DNA from: Alphaproteobacteria bacterium
Lineage (GTDB): Bacteria; Pseudomonadota; Alphaproteobacteria; Micropepsales; Micropepsaceae
Assembly (NCBI GenBank): GCA_017307355.1
Contig: JAFKFG010000024.1
Span: forward strand, 1-56,546
DNA: 56,546 bases
Direction of reading: 5' to 3'
Shown: one piece after another, positions 30,950-38,872 of the stretch
Numbering within the stretch: the first letter of the stretch is position 1
How the letters are laid out: each line of letters starts with the position of its first letter
The notes under the pieces: model-generated
The model's input: the letters and a program-made list of their open reading frames with translations, nothing else
The model's database searches: none
Told to the model about the DNA's origin: nothing
Translations under genes and position numbers: made by a program

Positions 30950-30964
30950 TTAATGGCGCGTTAA
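30950..30964. promoter_or_regulatory. CtrA box (TTAA-N7-TTAA) upstream of DUF2336 gene
   Basis: TTAA (30950-30953), seven bases TGGCGCG, TTAA (30961-30964): the exact half-site spacing of the CtrA consensus, in the gap upstream of the minus-strand DUF2336 gene. The site is also roughly 210 bases upstream of the plus-strand TetR gene. Confidence 0.55.
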
Positions 30965-31096
30965 GTACCGCTCGGCGCCCGATAAAAAACGTTGTAATTC
31001 CTGGCTTTTCCGACAGTCGGCGCGGAAAGCTCCGTCTACGGCCTATTTGCCGCACCGCTAAATACGTCGTGTGTTGCGTAGAATTTCCGCCATTTT

Positions 31097-31120
31097 ATTG
31101 CGCTGCAATCATTGCGCTGC
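31097..31120. promoter_or_regulatory. repeat/dyad upstream of tetR
   Basis: ATTGCGCTGC occurs twice (31097-31106 and 31111-31120), and between them GCAAT-C-ATTGC (31105-31115) forms a perfect dyad. Located about 57 bases before the TetR start; candidate autoregulatory operator. Confidence 0.35.
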
Positions 31121-31176
31121 CGCATCGCGGGATGGCTCTGCGACCAAAGGCGGCACCACCGCTGTCCGAGTTGACA

Positions 31177-31827
31177 ATGGCTTTCACATCCCGAAAGTCG
31201 CGGGTTATGGAAAGCGCCGCTGTAAACACCGCCGAAACCAAAGACCGCAAAGTGCGGCGCAAGCCGGAGAGTCTTTCCAAGATCAAGAGCGCGGCGCGCA
31301 AGCTCTTTGTCGAGCGCGGCTACGATTCCACGCGCCCGCAGGATATCGCGCGCGAAGCCGGGCTCGGCCACGGGACATTTTATCTTCATTATCCGGACAA
31401 GCGCGCCTGCTTCCTGGCTTTCGTCGAGGAAGCGCGCCAGGAAATGGCCGTGCATCTGCGCGATGCGCGCCACCCCGGCCAGGGCCTGGAGCAGGTGATC
31501 GCCGCCACCTTGAACGCGATCTACGATTATTGCGACAGCCATCCGGGCGTGCTGCGTGCCGCCATGACCGATGCCGCGGTGATCGATGCGGGCGGCGGTC
31601 CCGACATGCCGCTGATGGCCCGTTGGGGCGAGGAATGGAGCGAGATCATTCGTGAAGCCATTGCTGGTGGCATCGCCTGCAGCTCCTACGATACCGCCAT
31701 CATCGGCCAGGCCATCGCGGGGGCGTTGCATCAGGCGGCGAAAGAAGGGGCGCGGGGGCAACAATGCCGCCGGGCGCTGGCCGACAATCTCACCCGCTTC
31801 CTGGTCCGGGCCCTGCGTCCGGACTGA
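31177..31827 (+). CDS. TetR-family transcriptional regulator
   Basis: Product of 216 aa from ATG 31177; ATG 31207 (MESAAVNTAETKDRK) and upstream codons are alternatives. The N-terminal HTH is IKSAARKLFVERGYDSTRPQDIAREAGLGHGTFYLHYPDKRACFLAFV, followed by a helical ligand domain (residues about 95-216) of unknown specificity. It precedes the iron-uptake operon in the same direction with a 150-base gap that holds that operon's own regulatory dyad, so it may be independent or may control it. Confidence 0.88.
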   Translation: MAFTSRKSRVMESAAVNTAETKDRKVRRKPESLSKIKSAARKLFVERGYDSTRPQDIAREAGLGHGTFYLHYPDKRACFLAFVEEARQEMAVHLRDARHPGQGLEQVIAATLNAIYDYCDSHPGVLRAAMTDAAVIDAGGGPDMPLMARWGEEWSEIIREAIAGGIACSSYDTAIIGQAIAGALHQAAKEGARGQQCRRALADNLTRFLVRALRPD

Positions 31828-31931
31828 GATCGACCGGCGACTTTCCGTAGCACCCCCTGGGATTTGCCTGAAAATCCGGCTTTTCTGGCCACTTAATTTT
31901 TGCCAATGCCGGGCTCTGGCCTGTATTTGAG

Positions 31932-31966
31932 AATGAGTTGCATCTATAATGGAGATGAAACTCATT
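31932..31966. promoter_or_regulatory. 14-bp-arm dyad with central TATAAT, iron operon control site
   Basis: AATGAGTTGCATCT (31932-31945) is mirrored by AGATGAAACTCATT (31953-31966) with one mismatch and a 7-base centre. TATAAT at 31945-31950 sits at the dyad centre, 27 bases before the first gene's ATG. The ATGAG...CTCAT composition is reminiscent of Fur-type boxes. A repressor dimer here would cover the -10 element of the P19-cupredoxin-FTR1 operon. Confidence 0.6.
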
Positions 31967-31977
31967 TGCCGGACGGC

Positions 31978-32511
31978 ATGCGCAATCCTTTTCTAATCGG
32001 CGCGCTTCTCGTCGCACCCTTCGCCTCGCTCGCCGTGCCTGCCTGGGCGGTGCAGGAGTTCTATGTCGGCGAACCGGTGGTGAAGGAGGGCATGCAGATC
32101 GTGCCCAATTACCTGACCGGGGTGGAATTGGACCGGATGCCCACGGGCATGGGCATGACCAAGGACAGCGTGCATCTGGAGGCCGATATCCATGCCACCG
32201 GCGATGAAGCCCATGGTTTCGCTGAGGATGCCTGGATTCCCTATCTCAACATCAGTTTCGAACTGACCAAGGACGGCAACAAAGCCTACAAGAAGACCGG
32301 CCTTCTGTTTCCCATGACGGCCAAGGATGGCCCGCATTATGCCAACGGCGTCGATATGGCCGGGCCGGGCACCTATCATTTGACCTATATCATTTCGCCG
32401 CCCACCAGCCATGGCTTCATTCGCCATGTCGACAAGGCATCCGGCGTGCCCGATTGGTGGAAGCCGATCAATGTCAGCTGGACATTTTCCTTTCCGAGCA
32501 AAAGCAAATGA
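31978..32511 (+). CDS. P19/Tp34-family periplasmic iron-uptake protein
   Basis: Product of 177 aa from ATG 31978 (upstream in-frame codons pass through the operator and are rejected). Signal peptide with cleavage after AWA (about residue 24). Family features: GMQIVPNYLTGVELDRMP, HLEADIHATGDEAHGFAEDAWIPYL and YHLTYIISPPTSHGFIRHVDKASGV, carrying the Met, Glu and His metal ligands of P19-type proteins that bind copper and help iron import. Overlaps the cupredoxin gene by ATGA; with FTR1 it forms a FetMP-like iron transporter. Confidence 0.9.
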   Translation: MRNPFLIGALLVAPFASLAVPAWAVQEFYVGEPVVKEGMQIVPNYLTGVELDRMPTGMGMTKDSVHLEADIHATGDEAHGFAEDAWIPYLNISFELTKDGNKAYKKTGLLFPMTAKDGPHYANGVDMAGPGTYHLTYIISPPTSHGFIRHVDKASGVPDWWKPINVSWTFSFPSKSK

Positions 32512-32837
32512 AAAAAACGATTTTCCCGCTTCTTCTGCTGGCGGCGCTGGCCGCATCCGTGCCGGCGCTTGCCGCCGATCCCATCAAGGTGACGCTGCAG
32601 AACCATAAATTCACGCCTTCGGAAATCCATGTGAAAGCCAACACGCCGTCCGTCATCGCGCTCACCAACAAGGATGCGACCGCGGAAGAATTCGACTCCA
32701 CGGCGCTCAAAGTGGAAAAAGTCGTGGCGGGCAATTCCAGCGGCAATGTCCGCATCCGTGCCCTGGCGCCGGGGCGCTATCCCTTCATGGGCGAGTATCA
32801 CGCCGATACCGCCAAAGGCGTGGTGGTGGCCGAGTAA
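32508..32837 (+). CDS. cupredoxin-domain periplasmic protein
   Basis: Product of 109 aa from ATG 32508, overlapping the P19 gene by four bases. Signal peptide with cleavage after ALA (about residue 21); the mature part of about 88 residues is a small cupredoxin fold: PIKVTLQNHKFTPSEIHVKAN, then ALAPGRYPFMGEYHADTAKGVVVAE. The metal site is partial: the terminal motif keeps Met and His but lacks the usual Cys. Related domains in EfeO-type systems help iron oxidation or delivery. The FTR1 gene begins inside its stop codon. Confidence 0.85.
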   Translation: MKKTIFPLLLLAALAASVPALAADPIKVTLQNHKFTPSEIHVKANTPSVIALTNKDATAEEFDSTALKVEKVVAGNSSGNVRIRALAPGRYPFMGEYHADTAKGVVVAE

Positions 32838-33670
32838 TGCTGTCCGCGCTGCTCATCGTCTTTCGCGAAGTGATCGAAGCCGGTCTGATCGTCGGCATCG
32901 TCCTGGCCGCCACGCAAGGCGTGTCCCGGCGCGGACAGGCGGTGTCGGGCGGCGTACTGGCGGGCGTGCTGGGCGCCTGCCTGGTGGCGGCTTTCGCGGG
33001 CGAACTGGCGGCGCTGTTTCAAGGCAATGGCCAGGAATTGTTCAACGCATCGATCCTGCTTTTGGCCGTGGCGATGCTGACCTGGCACAATGTCTGGATG
33101 GCGAGCCACGGCCGGGAGATGGCGCGCGAGTTGAAAGCCGCCGGTCATGACGTGGCGACGGGCAAGCGCACCTTGGCCGCGCTGGGCGTGGTGGTGGGCG
33201 TGGCGGTGTTGCGCGAAGGCTCCGAGGTGGTCCTGTTCCTCTATGGCATCGCGGCGCAAGGCGGCACCACCAGTGCAGGCCTGCTGGCGGGCGGCGCGCT
33301 GGGCCTGGCCGCGGGCGCGGCGGTTTCCGCGCTGATGTATTTCGGATTGCTGACCATTCCGGCCGGGCGGCTGTTCCAGGTCACCTCCGGCCTGATCACC
33401 TTGCTGGCGGCGGGCATGGCGGCGCAGGCCGTGCTCTTCCTGCAGAATGGCGGCTATATCGATATCCTGAACGGCACGGTCTGGGACACGTCCTGGCTGT
33501 TGCGGGAGGACAGCATTCCCGGCCGGTTGCTGCATACATTGATCGGCTATGTGGAAGCGCCGGACGGCGCCCAGCTATTGGCGTACATCGTTACGGTCCT
33601 GGCGATCCTGGTCCTGATGCGCCTGGTCGGAAAACCCGCGGCCCGGAGCCGTCCCCAGCCGGCCGAATGA
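32837..33670 (+). CDS. FTR1-family iron permease
   Basis: Membrane protein of 277 aa with about seven helices and two iron-binding REXXE motifs, REVIE (residues 10-14) and REGSE (126-130), both in hydrophobic helices. Same architecture as EfeU/FetM/Ftr1 permeases. Starts within the TAATG at the end of the cupredoxin gene. Together with P19 and cupredoxin it should import ferrous or oxidised iron across the inner membrane. Confidence 0.93.
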   Translation: MLSALLIVFREVIEAGLIVGIVLAATQGVSRRGQAVSGGVLAGVLGACLVAAFAGELAALFQGNGQELFNASILLLAVAMLTWHNVWMASHGREMARELKAAGHDVATGKRTLAALGVVVGVAVLREGSEVVLFLYGIAAQGGTTSAGLLAGGALGLAAGAAVSALMYFGLLTIPAGRLFQVTSGLITLLAAGMAAQAVLFLQNGGYIDILNGTVWDTSWLLREDSIPGRLLHTLIGYVEAPDGAQLLAYIVTVLAILVLMRLVGKPAARSRPQPAE

Positions 33671-33672
33671 CG

Positions 33673-33709
33673 CCGGGAAAATTATTTCGAATTGAAGAGA
33701 ATTTTCCGG
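33673..33709. other. AT-rich dyad after the FTR1 gene
   Basis: CCGGGAAAATT (33673-33683) and AATTTTCCGG (33700-33709) form a stem with one bulged G and a 16-base loop, just past the FTR1 stop. No T-run follows, so it is a weak terminator at best; it could also regulate the next gene, whose start is 53 bases downstream. Confidence 0.4.
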
Positions 33710-33762
33710 ACCATTGGTAATCTTCCTCCTCTAGCGTTGCCACGGGCTAGTGGAACCGCGGT

Positions 33763-35166
33763 GTGGTTGGGAACGAAAATTATGCGGAGATCCGCGCGGC
33801 GTTGATCGCAGCGGCGCGCGCGCAGATCGGCCGCGAGGACAGCTCCCATTTCAATATCCGGGGCCTGTGCGACGAGGCAGGCATTCCCAAATCCGAATTC
33901 CGCCGCTTCTTTCCCGGCAAGGAAGCCTTGATCGCGGCCGTCCTGGAGGACGATGTCGCGCAGCTGCACCAGATCGCGGATGCCGCCGCCGAGCCCAGGG
34001 CAAGCCTGGCGGTGGCGAATGGCGCGCCGGTTTCGGCGGCGCCCACCGATGCCTGGCTGGAACGGCGTCTCAGGGTGTTCGAACGGGCTCTGGCAGGGCT
34101 GGAAACGCGGCAGGAGAAAACCGAGCAATTGCTCAACCGCAGCGTGGCGCTGCTGGAAGAGAAGATCGCTCATCCGGCTCCGCATCCCATCTTTCATGCC
34201 GGCCTGACGCCGGCGTCGGCCGAGCCACCGGCTGCCGCACCCGAACCGCCGGCGGCCGCGCCGGAACCTCCTCAAAAGGCGCCCGAACCACGCCCGGTGG
34301 CAAAGCTCACCCCGATACCGGCACTGGAACTGGACACGCCGCCGCCCGTCTCTCCCAAGGAGATGGAAGACCTTCTGGCCAATGCCCGCCGCGTGGCCCG
34401 GGAAACGGTGGTCGAACCGTCTCAGCCCAAGCCCAAGCGCTTGCCCGGCTGGATGGCAAACTGGATGACATGGGCGGCGTTGGGCTGCCTGGTCCTGATG
34501 GCGTTGACGGCCCTGATCCTGGGCACCATCGCCGGCGCTTCGGCCGGCGGAGACGGCGTCAGCCGCCGCCAGGTCGCGCATCCCACCTTGGCGCAGCTCA
34601 CGACCCTGGCCAGCCAGGGCGATGCCCGGAGCCAGACCGCCCTGGCATTCTCCTATCTGGACGACAGGCGCGATCATGCATCGGCCTTGCGCTGGGGCCT
34701 GGCCGCGGCAAAGCAGGGCGTGCCGATGGCGCAGTATCTGGTGGCGACGCTTTACCAGGACGGCGCCGACGCCGATCCGCATCAGGCTTTCGCTTGGTTC
34801 GAAGCAGCGGCGCTGCGCGGCAATGTCAAGGCGATGCACGATCTGGCCATCGCCTATGCCGAGGGCCAGGGCACGGCACGCGATCCCGCGCGGGCCGCCG
34901 CCTGGTTCAACCGCGCGGCCAAACAGGGCTATGTCGATTCCCAGTTCGATCTCGCCGTTCTTTACGAGCGCGGCGATGGCGTGCGGCAGAATCCGGGCGC
35001 CGCGCTCAAATGGTATCTGATCGCCGCGGGTGCCGGCGATGCCCAGGCCAAGACCCGTGCCGGCCAGCTCGCCGGCGAGATGCCGGCTCGGGATGTGGCG
35101 CGGGCAAAGGACGCGGCCGAGAATTTCACTCCGGTTGAACGCGACCAGGCGGCCAATACGCTTTAG
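33763..35166 (+). CDS. membrane-anchored TetR-HTH / coiled coil / Sel1-repeat protein
   Basis: Product of 467 aa from GTG 33763 (no nearby ATG; ribosome site weak). The N-terminal region (about 9-60) looks like a TetR DNA-binding domain (ALIAAARAQIGREDSSHFNIRG, LCDEAGIPKSEFRRFFPGKEALIAAV). Then a helical/coiled segment (about 95-145: WLERRLRVFERALAGLETRQ), a Pro/Ala-rich linker (about 150-225), one transmembrane helix (about 235-258: WAALGCLVLMALTALILGTI) and four Sel1-like repeats (about 280-440) predicted periplasmic. The layout recalls PodJ-type proteins with Sel1 repeats outside and a coiled coil inside, but with a DNA-binding-like head. Convergent with YihY, overlapping by four bases. 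Confidence 0.78.
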   Translation: MVGNENYAEIRAALIAAARAQIGREDSSHFNIRGLCDEAGIPKSEFRRFFPGKEALIAAVLEDDVAQLHQIADAAAEPRASLAVANGAPVSAAPTDAWLERRLRVFERALAGLETRQEKTEQLLNRSVALLEEKIAHPAPHPIFHAGLTPASAEPPAAAPEPPAAAPEPPQKAPEPRPVAKLTPIPALELDTPPPVSPKEMEDLLANARRVARETVVEPSQPKPKRLPGWMANWMTWAALGCLVLMALTALILGTIAGASAGGDGVSRRQVAHPTLAQLTTLASQGDARSQTALAFSYLDDRRDHASALRWGLAAAKQGVPMAQYLVATLYQDGADADPHQAFAWFEAAALRGNVKAMHDLAIAYAEGQGTARDPARAAAWFNRAAKQGYVDSQFDLAVLYERGDGVRQNPGAALKWYLIAAGAGDAQAKTRAGQLAGEMPARDVARAKDAAENFTPVERDQAANTL

Positions 35167-36017
35167 GCGTCTTTCTGGCTGCCGTAATGCTGGGCCCAGA
35201 CCTTTGTAAATTCGGCGCCCAGAAGAAATATCTGGGCCGAATAATAAACCCAGACCAGAAGCACGATCACCCCGCCCGCCGCGCCATAGATATTGGCCAC
35301 CAGAAAGCGCGACAGATAGAACGAGATCAGCGCCTGTCCCGCCAGGAACAGGATCGCGGTTCCCATCGCGCCCACGATCACATCCTGCCAGTATAATTTC
35401 TTGTTGGGCATCAGCTTGTAGATGATGGCGAACAGGAACGCGATCCATCCGAATGACGATCCCTGATTGATCACGGCGATGAGAGGCGCGCTGAGCGAGG
35501 TATAGTGATCCAGGAACCGCCCCAGCATGGCGATGCCGGTTGCGATCACCAGCGACGCCATGAACAGAAAGCCCATCGCCACCACCAGGCCCAGGCTGAG
35601 AATGCGCCCCCGTATCACCTGATGCAGATAGGACTCGGTGCGCGGCGCCTTCCAGATCACGTTGAGCGCATCTTCCATTTCCGTGAAAACGCCGGACGCG
35701 GTGATCACCAGGGCGACCAGCCCGATCAGGCTGCCTTGAATGCTGTGATGGATACCCCGCACATGCACGATGGCGTCCTGCAGCAGATTGGCGCTTTCGG
35801 GGCTCATCAACTGGCGCAGCTGATAATGCACCGCGGAGGAGGCTGCGGCGGGGCCCAGGAACATGCCGGCGATGGCGGTGGCAATGAACAGCACCGGCGC
35901 GATGGCGGTCACGGCATAGAAGGCGATCGCCGCGCCCCGTGTCAGCACATTGTCTTCCAGGAAGGCGTCGAACCCTTCCTTGAGCAATTGCCATGGATGC
36001 AATCGCAGATATCGCAC
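35163..36017 (-). CDS. YihY/BrkB-family inner-membrane protein
   Basis: Product of 284 aa with six hydrophobic helices. Starts at GTG 36017, supported by a GGAAAGG site. Family features: GAAIAFYAVTAIAPVLFIATAI, GVFTEMEDALNVIWKAP and the C-terminal GAAGGVIVLLVWVYYSAQIFLLGAEFTKVWA. Annotated elsewhere as ribonuclease BN by historical error; true function unknown, possibly transport. Stop overlaps that of the convergent TetR/Sel1 gene. Divergent from the AsmA-like gene. Confidence 0.9.
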   Translation of the reverse strand: MRYLRLHPWQLLKEGFDAFLEDNVLTRGAAIAFYAVTAIAPVLFIATAIAGMFLGPAAASSAVHYQLRQLMSPESANLLQDAIVHVRGIHHSIQGSLIGLVALVITASGVFTEMEDALNVIWKAPRTESYLHQVIRGRILSLGLVVAMGFLFMASLVIATGIAMLGRFLDHYTSLSAPLIAVINQGSSFGWIAFLFAIIYKLMPNKKLYWQDVIVGAMGTAILFLAGQALISFYLSRFLVANIYGAAGGVIVLLVWVYYSAQIFLLGAEFTKVWAQHYGSQKDA

Positions 36018-36101
36018 CGGTCTGCCTTTCCTGGCGGCTGAAACGTCAACGCTTGGGAACTTTACGCGTTTCCGGATCCGCTTGAAGCCCTATCGGGGCT
36101 C

Positions 36102-38135
36102 ATGCGTTTGTCCTGTATGTCCTTGGTTCCCCATGTTGAAAGCTCTCAGTTGCGCGCCTTCTGGCATGACCGGATTGTCGCCGACTTCCGGAATTTCCGA
36201 TTCACCTGGGCTGGATTCGCGCGCTGGGCCGGAATCGTCGTCGCGGCCTTTCTGATCGCCGCGGTGATCGCGCTCTATTTTCTGGACTGGAACCAGATGC
36301 GGGGGCCGGTGTCTCGCTATGCCTCTCATCGTCTCGGCCGCCCTGCCAGCATCGAAGGTGATCTGAAGGTCGATCTCTTCCGCCGCCGGCCGCATGTCTC
36401 GGTGGGCGATCTCTTCATCGGCAATCCGTCCTGGGCGCCTCAGCCGCAAGCGGCGCGGATTGCGCGTGCCGATGTCGAATTCCGTCTTTGGCCGGCTCTG
36501 TTCGGCCATCTCGTTCTGCCGCTGGTGGCATTGGAGCAGCCGGATGTCCGCGTGCTGCGCGCGGCGGATGGGCGAAGCACCTGGGATGGCGGCCGTGACA
36601 ATGAAGGCTGGAAGCTGCCCCCGATCCAGCGCTTTCTGGTGCGCGACGGGCATCTGGAAATCGAGGATGCGGTGCGGCGGCTCAAATTCGTCGGCACGAT
36701 CTCTTCGCGCGAAGAGGCGGGCGGGGGAAGTGCCGCGTTTCAATTGGCGGGCGAGGGAACGCTCAATGCCAACAAGTTCAGCGCGGACGTGCATGGCGGC
36801 CCCCTGATCAATGTGGATCAGAGCGTGCCGTACGCCTTCCAGGCCGATATCCGTAGCGGGCCCACCCATGTCGTGGTCGATGGCCAGATCGCGCATCCCT
36901 TTCATCTGGACCAGTTCGGCGCGCGCGTGTCGGCCTCCGGTCAAACCCTCTCCGAACTTTACTATCTCACCGGTGTGACGCTTCCAGGCACCGCGCCTTA
37001 CCGGCTGAACGGCAGCTTGAAACGGGATGGCGCGCTCTACAGCGTCACCGATCTCAGCGGCACGGTGGGAAGTTCGGATCTCCACGGCTATCTCACGGTC
37101 GATGTCGGCCAGGCGGTACCGAACCTCTCCGGGCATCTGTCGTCGCGGGTGTTGAATTTCGACGATCTGGGTCCGTTGCTGCGGGGCGGAAAGACGGTCG
37201 CCGAGGCTGGCGCCTATCTGCTGCCGGACGTCACCTTGCACACCGAAAGGCTGCGCCAGATCAATGGCGAGGTCGATTATGATGCCGACGCCATCCGTAG
37301 CCGCGACTTTCCCTTGCGCGGCCTCAGCACCCATATCAGCGTGCAGGGCGGCGTGATGCGCCTGAAGCCGCTGGCTTTCAGTTTCTCAGCCGGAAAATTG
37401 TCCGGCACGCTTTCCATCGATGCCCGCAAGGATGTGCCGGTGACATCCGTCGATGCCCGGGTGACCGACATTCATATCGAGCACTTCATCAAGAGTGCCG
37501 ACAAACCGCTATCGGGCATAGTGGAAGCGCGGGCCCAGTTGCAGGGCTCGGGAAATTCGGTCCACAAGGTGGCGTCCAGTGCCAATGGCTTGTTCACCGC
37601 GGTGGTGCCGCAAGGCGCCATGAAGAAGTCGCTGGCCGAATGGGCAGGGGTCAATGTGCTCAGCGCTCTGGGCCTGAGTTTGGCGGGCGATCAATCGGGC
37701 ACGGCCTTGCATTGCGCGGTGATGCATTTCGGCGCCAAGGATGGCGTACTCGCGTCACGGCAGATCCTGCTCGATACTGATCCCACCCGCATCGACGGTC
37801 ATGGAACCGTGAACCTGAAGGATGAGACCATGAACATCACCCTGCAGGGCAAGCCCAAGCATTTTCAGTTCCTGCACTTGAACGCGCCGATCACCATGTC
37901 AGGCAAGCTGGCTTCGCCCAGCCTCGGCGTGGACAGCAAGCCGATACTCGCGCAGGGCGCCATCGGCGCGGGGCTGGGATTGCTAACGCCCTTTGCCGCC
38001 ATTCTGGCGTTCATCGATCCGGGCCTTGCCAAGGATGCCAATTGCGCAGGCCTGTTGGCGGACGCCAAGGGGCAGGGCGCGCCCGTCAAAGACTCGGCTG
38101 TGAACAAGGCGCAGGCGGCGCGGCCGGCCCGCTAA
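36102..38135 (+). CDS. AsmA-family envelope protein
   Basis: Product of 677 aa; ATG 36102 or 36117 are possible starts. A single N-terminal transmembrane helix (about 38-60: WAGIVVAAFLIAAVIALYFL), then an AsmA N-terminal domain (GRPASIEGDLKVDLFRRRPHVSVGDLFIGNP) and a long beta-rich periplasmic region with the C-terminal AsmA-like segment (LSIDARKDVPVTSVDARVTDIHIEHF to ITMSGKLASPSLGVDSKP). Such bridge-like proteins move or organise lipids between membranes. Monocistronic, divergent from yihY. Confidence 0.88.
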   Translation: MRLSCMSLVPHVESSQLRAFWHDRIVADFRNFRFTWAGFARWAGIVVAAFLIAAVIALYFLDWNQMRGPVSRYASHRLGRPASIEGDLKVDLFRRRPHVSVGDLFIGNPSWAPQPQAARIARADVEFRLWPALFGHLVLPLVALEQPDVRVLRAADGRSTWDGGRDNEGWKLPPIQRFLVRDGHLEIEDAVRRLKFVGTISSREEAGGGSAAFQLAGEGTLNANKFSADVHGGPLINVDQSVPYAFQADIRSGPTHVVVDGQIAHPFHLDQFGARVSASGQTLSELYYLTGVTLPGTAPYRLNGSLKRDGALYSVTDLSGTVGSSDLHGYLTVDVGQAVPNLSGHLSSRVLNFDDLGPLLRGGKTVAEAGAYLLPDVTLHTERLRQINGEVDYDADAIRSRDFPLRGLSTHISVQGGVMRLKPLAFSFSAGKLSGTLSIDARKDVPVTSVDARVTDIHIEHFIKSADKPLSGIVEARAQLQGSGNSVHKVASSANGLFTAVVPQGAMKKSLAEWAGVNVLSALGLSLAGDQSGTALHCAVMHFGAKDGVLASRQILLDTDPTRIDGHGTVNLKDETMNITLQGKPKHFQFLHLNAPITMSGKLASPSLGVDSKPILAQGAIGAGLGLLTPFAAILAFIDPGLAKDANCAGLLADAKGQGAPVKDSAVNKAQAARPAR

Positions 38136-38230
38136 GCCCAAAAGCAAGGGCAAAATTTTTGCACCTGCGTCTTGCGGTTCCCCACGGGTTCCCCATCTTT
38201 CCAGCGTGGATTTAGGAGGGCCTTGGCCCC

Positions 38231-38872
38231 ATGAGGATTTCCAGGACTTTCCCCAAACTTCTTGTCGCGATGGGTCTTGTGCTCGGCCTGGCGGGATGCG
38301 GCGTCAACGCCATCCCCTCCAAGGACGAAACCGTGAAGGCGCGCTTGGGCGATGTGCAGGCGGCCTATCAGCGCCGCAGCGATCTCATCCCCAATCTGGT
38401 CGCCACCGTGCAGGGCTACGCGGCGCAGGAAAAGACCGTGCTGACCCAGGTGACTGAGGCGCGCGCCCAGGCGACCCATGTTTCCATCGACGCGTCGACC
38501 GTCACCGATCCGGCGGCATTCCAGAAATTCCAGCAGGCCCAGGATCAATTGTCCGGCGTGCTGGGACGGCTTCTGTCGATCACGGAAAATTATCCCGACC
38601 TGAAATCGAACCAGAACTTCCTGGCGCTGCAATCGCAGCTGGAGGGGACGGAGAACCGCATCGAAATCGCGCGCCGCGATTACAATGCCGCGGTTCAGGA
38701 TTACAACACCGAACTGCGCACCTTTCCGGGCGTGATCTGGGCGAGCACGATCTACAAGAGCCAGAAGCCGGCCGTGCAGTTTGCCGCCAGCGCCGCCGCG
38801 CAAAGCGCGCCGGTGGTGAATTTCAATCCTCCGGCTGCACCCGCGGCACAGCCGCCGCCCGCCCAGCCGTAA
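38231..38872 (+). CDS. LemA-family lipoprotein
   Basis: Product of 213 aa. Lipobox LGLAGC (Cys about residue 23), then the LemA helical core: VQAAYQRRSDLIPNLVATVQGYA, LTQVTEARAQA, and ENRIEIARRDYNAAVQDYNTELRTFPG, with a Pro/Ala-rich tail (PPAAPAAQPPPAQP). LemA is typically encoded with TPM-domain genes, as here: the next gene begins directly after the stop codon. Role unknown; membrane stress has been suggested. A GGTTCCCCA direct repeat (38176-38184 and 38187-38195, 11-bp period) and AGGAGGG ribosome-type site lie upstream. Confidence 0.92.
   Translation: MRISRTFPKLLVAMGLVLGLAGCGVNAIPSKDETVKARLGDVQAAYQRRSDLIPNLVATVQGYAAQEKTVLTQVTEARAQATHVSIDASTVTDPAAFQKFQQAQDQLSGVLGRLLSITENYPDLKSNQNFLALQSQLEGTENRIEIARRDYNAAVQDYNTELRTFPGVIWASTIYKSQKPAVQFAASAAAQSAPVVNFNPPAAPAAQPPPAQP

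Noticed and set aside
33673..33709. Rho-independent terminator after FTR1
   Set aside because: The stem is AT-rich with a 16-base loop and no T-run; kept only as a dyad of unknown role.
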